43,323 nucleotides of DNA from Acidobacteriota bacterium. Lineage in GTDB: Bacteria; Acidobacteriota; Terriglobia; Terriglobales; Acidobacteriaceae. The first letter of the stretch is position 1. Every line of letters starts with the position of its first letter. Shown piece after piece: positions 42,394 through 43,323 of this stretch. Below the pieces are notes generated by a model. It had not been told where the DNA came from, did no database searches, and was given only the letters and a program-made list of their open reading frames with translations. The stretch is taken from the NCBI GenBank assembly GCA_019244045.1, contig JAFATF010000243.1:1-43323 (forward strand), given 5' to 3'. Position numbers and translations under genes: made by a program.

Positions 42394-43044
42394 TTACTTT
42401 GCAGTGGGAGTGTCCTGTTTCGCGTTGGCCGCAAGATCCCTGGCCAGGTCGCGGCGCGTTTGTTGGCCTTTTGGCGACTCTAGAATACGGACACGGCGGG
42501 CGGCAATATTGATGGCATCGAGCCGCAGCAGCTTTCCGCGGCGCACCTCGGCTTGAAAGCGGAACCAGTCGGTGCGAAAGAGGCGTCCAGAGGCGTAGAA
42601 AGTCATTGAGGCGGCAACCTGGCCCGCGAAGTCATCGAGGGTGCCGTCCAGAAGTCGCTCGCCGATTGTCTCGGTCCAGGTCATACCGCCAACCAGAGGC
42701 TCATTCAGGAACTGGCGCAGAAAAGGAGCGCCCAGGCTGGTGCGACGCATTTGCAGGATTTGCAGCAGCACCGAAATTTTTGCGAGATTAGTAACTACGA
42801 TCCGTGCTTCCTGATCGGAAAGGCGTTCTAATTTGATGTGCAGTTCGGGAGACCACTCGCGCTCAAACTCTTCGCGCGCTAGGGCCAAGCTGCGCTCCGT
42901 GGTTTCAGCGTAACGCAAAGTAGCGCGCGCGAGCACAAGGCTAAGTACGCAGGTGACGATTGTGGCGATTAAGGGGATGTAGGCAATCAGAACTGATACA
43001 GGCAAGTTCCAGCGCGCAATCTGCGTCAGTGATGAGAAATGCAT
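42394..43044 (-). CDS. Hypothetical single-pass membrane protein
   Basis: About 216 residues if started at the ATG at 43044 (M-H-F-S-S-L-T-Q-I-A); an upstream start at 43128 would add 28 residues. One strong membrane segment (V-S-V-L-I-A-Y-I-P-L-I-A-T-I-V-T-C-V-L) is followed by an amphipathic, probably coiled segment (E-T-T-E-R-S-L-A-L-A-R-E-E-F-E-R) and a soluble domain with beta-strand character. The family is not recognised. The topology would place the soluble part in the cytoplasm or periplasm depending on orientation. No functional clue comes from its neighbours. Confidence 0.6.
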   Translation of the reverse strand: MHFSSLTQIARWNLPVSVLIAYIPLIATIVTCVLSLVLARATLRYAETTERSLALAREEFEREWSPELHIKLERLSDQEARIVVTNLAKISVLLQILQMRRTSLGAPFLRQFLNEPLVGGMTWTETIGERLLDGTLDDFAGQVAASMTFYASGRLFRTDWFRFQAEVRRGKLLRLDAINIAARRVRILESPKGQQTRRDLARDLAANAKQDTPTAK

Positions 43045-43323
43045 AGAAGCCGCCCCTACCTGCCCTAGTGTAAAAGAGCAATTTGCTTGGGGCACAGTCA
43101 CGGCAGGCGCTGGCCTCACGACGTACAACCTTGGTCATCATTTTAACTGCATGCATGTTAACCTCAGGCGCAACAGCTGCACGGAGCGGGGAGCCCTCAA
43201 ACAGCAATGCAGCACTACGAATTTCGAACTTTCTGCAAGCGTCACGCAAGCTGCCATCTTTCCCAAGCATGACGACAAGAGGCGGAGAGTCGCGCTGCTG
43301 CAGCAGTGACACGCCAGGATTTT

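Noticed and set aside
42941-43323. A minus-strand open frame reaching the right window edge
   Set aside because: It overlaps the membrane-protein gene, has no recognisable domain and looks unstructured; too weak to call, though a partial gene at the edge cannot be excluded.

Overview
The window most likely comes from an uncultivated soil member of the Acidobacteriota (class Terriglobia or close by). This rests on family content rather than on a marker gene: an Oar-like TonB-dependent receptor of 1149 residues with an N-terminal carboxypeptidase-regulatory domain, PQQ and GMC dehydrogenases with Tat-type partner proteins, ThuA and TIM-barrel sugar proteins, a PEP-CTERM protein, and a pair of tiny stand-alone LuxR-type helix-turn-helix proteins. 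No rRNA, tRNA, CRISPR array or intact insertion sequence was seen.

Region 1 (1-14105) is an oxidative sugar island. After the start of an MFS transporter and a decayed esterase, seven minus-strand genes encode, in order of transcription, a TIM-barrel isomerase, a gluconate-dehydrogenase-type subunit 3, a GMC flavoprotein, a ThuA protein, a PQQ dehydrogenase with a built-in cytochrome c motif, an Oar-like outer-membrane receptor and a PIG-L/LmbE deacetylase. A divergent, Tat-exported hydroxypyruvate-isomerase-like protein lies on the plus strand. The set looks like uptake and periplasmic oxidation of a carbohydrate or glycoside.

Region 2 (14242-30806) is the most interesting part: a divergent biosynthetic cluster I do not recognise. 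The minus-strand arm holds a Wzm/Wzt-type ABC exporter, a possible 60-residue peptide, a radical SAM protein and an FkbH-like protein fused to a carrier domain. The plus-strand arm holds an acyl-CoA dehydrogenase, a prolyl-type AMP ligase and a carrier protein (a PltE/PltF/PltL-like trio expected to make pyrrole-2-carboxyl-S-carrier). These are followed by an Asp/Asn beta-hydroxylase-like dioxygenase, an NRPS with a truncated condensation domain and an atypical adenylation domain, a stand-alone condensation domain and a polytopic GT-C-like membrane protein. Together they suggest a small acylated amino-acid product, possibly carrying a C3 glyceryl unit and possibly linked to a surface glycan. 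No thioesterase or phosphopantetheinyl transferase is present.

Region 3 (30807-33087) is gene-poor. It has a probable terminator, a perfect 13-bp palindrome, two overlapping LuxR-type HTH genes and a PEP-CTERM protein. Region 4 (33461-43323) is mostly housekeeping: galE, an oxalyl-CoA-synthetase-like ligase overlapping a ketopantoate-reductase-like gene, an M48 metalloprotease, a lysC-hom operon for the aspartate pathway and a hypothetical membrane protein.
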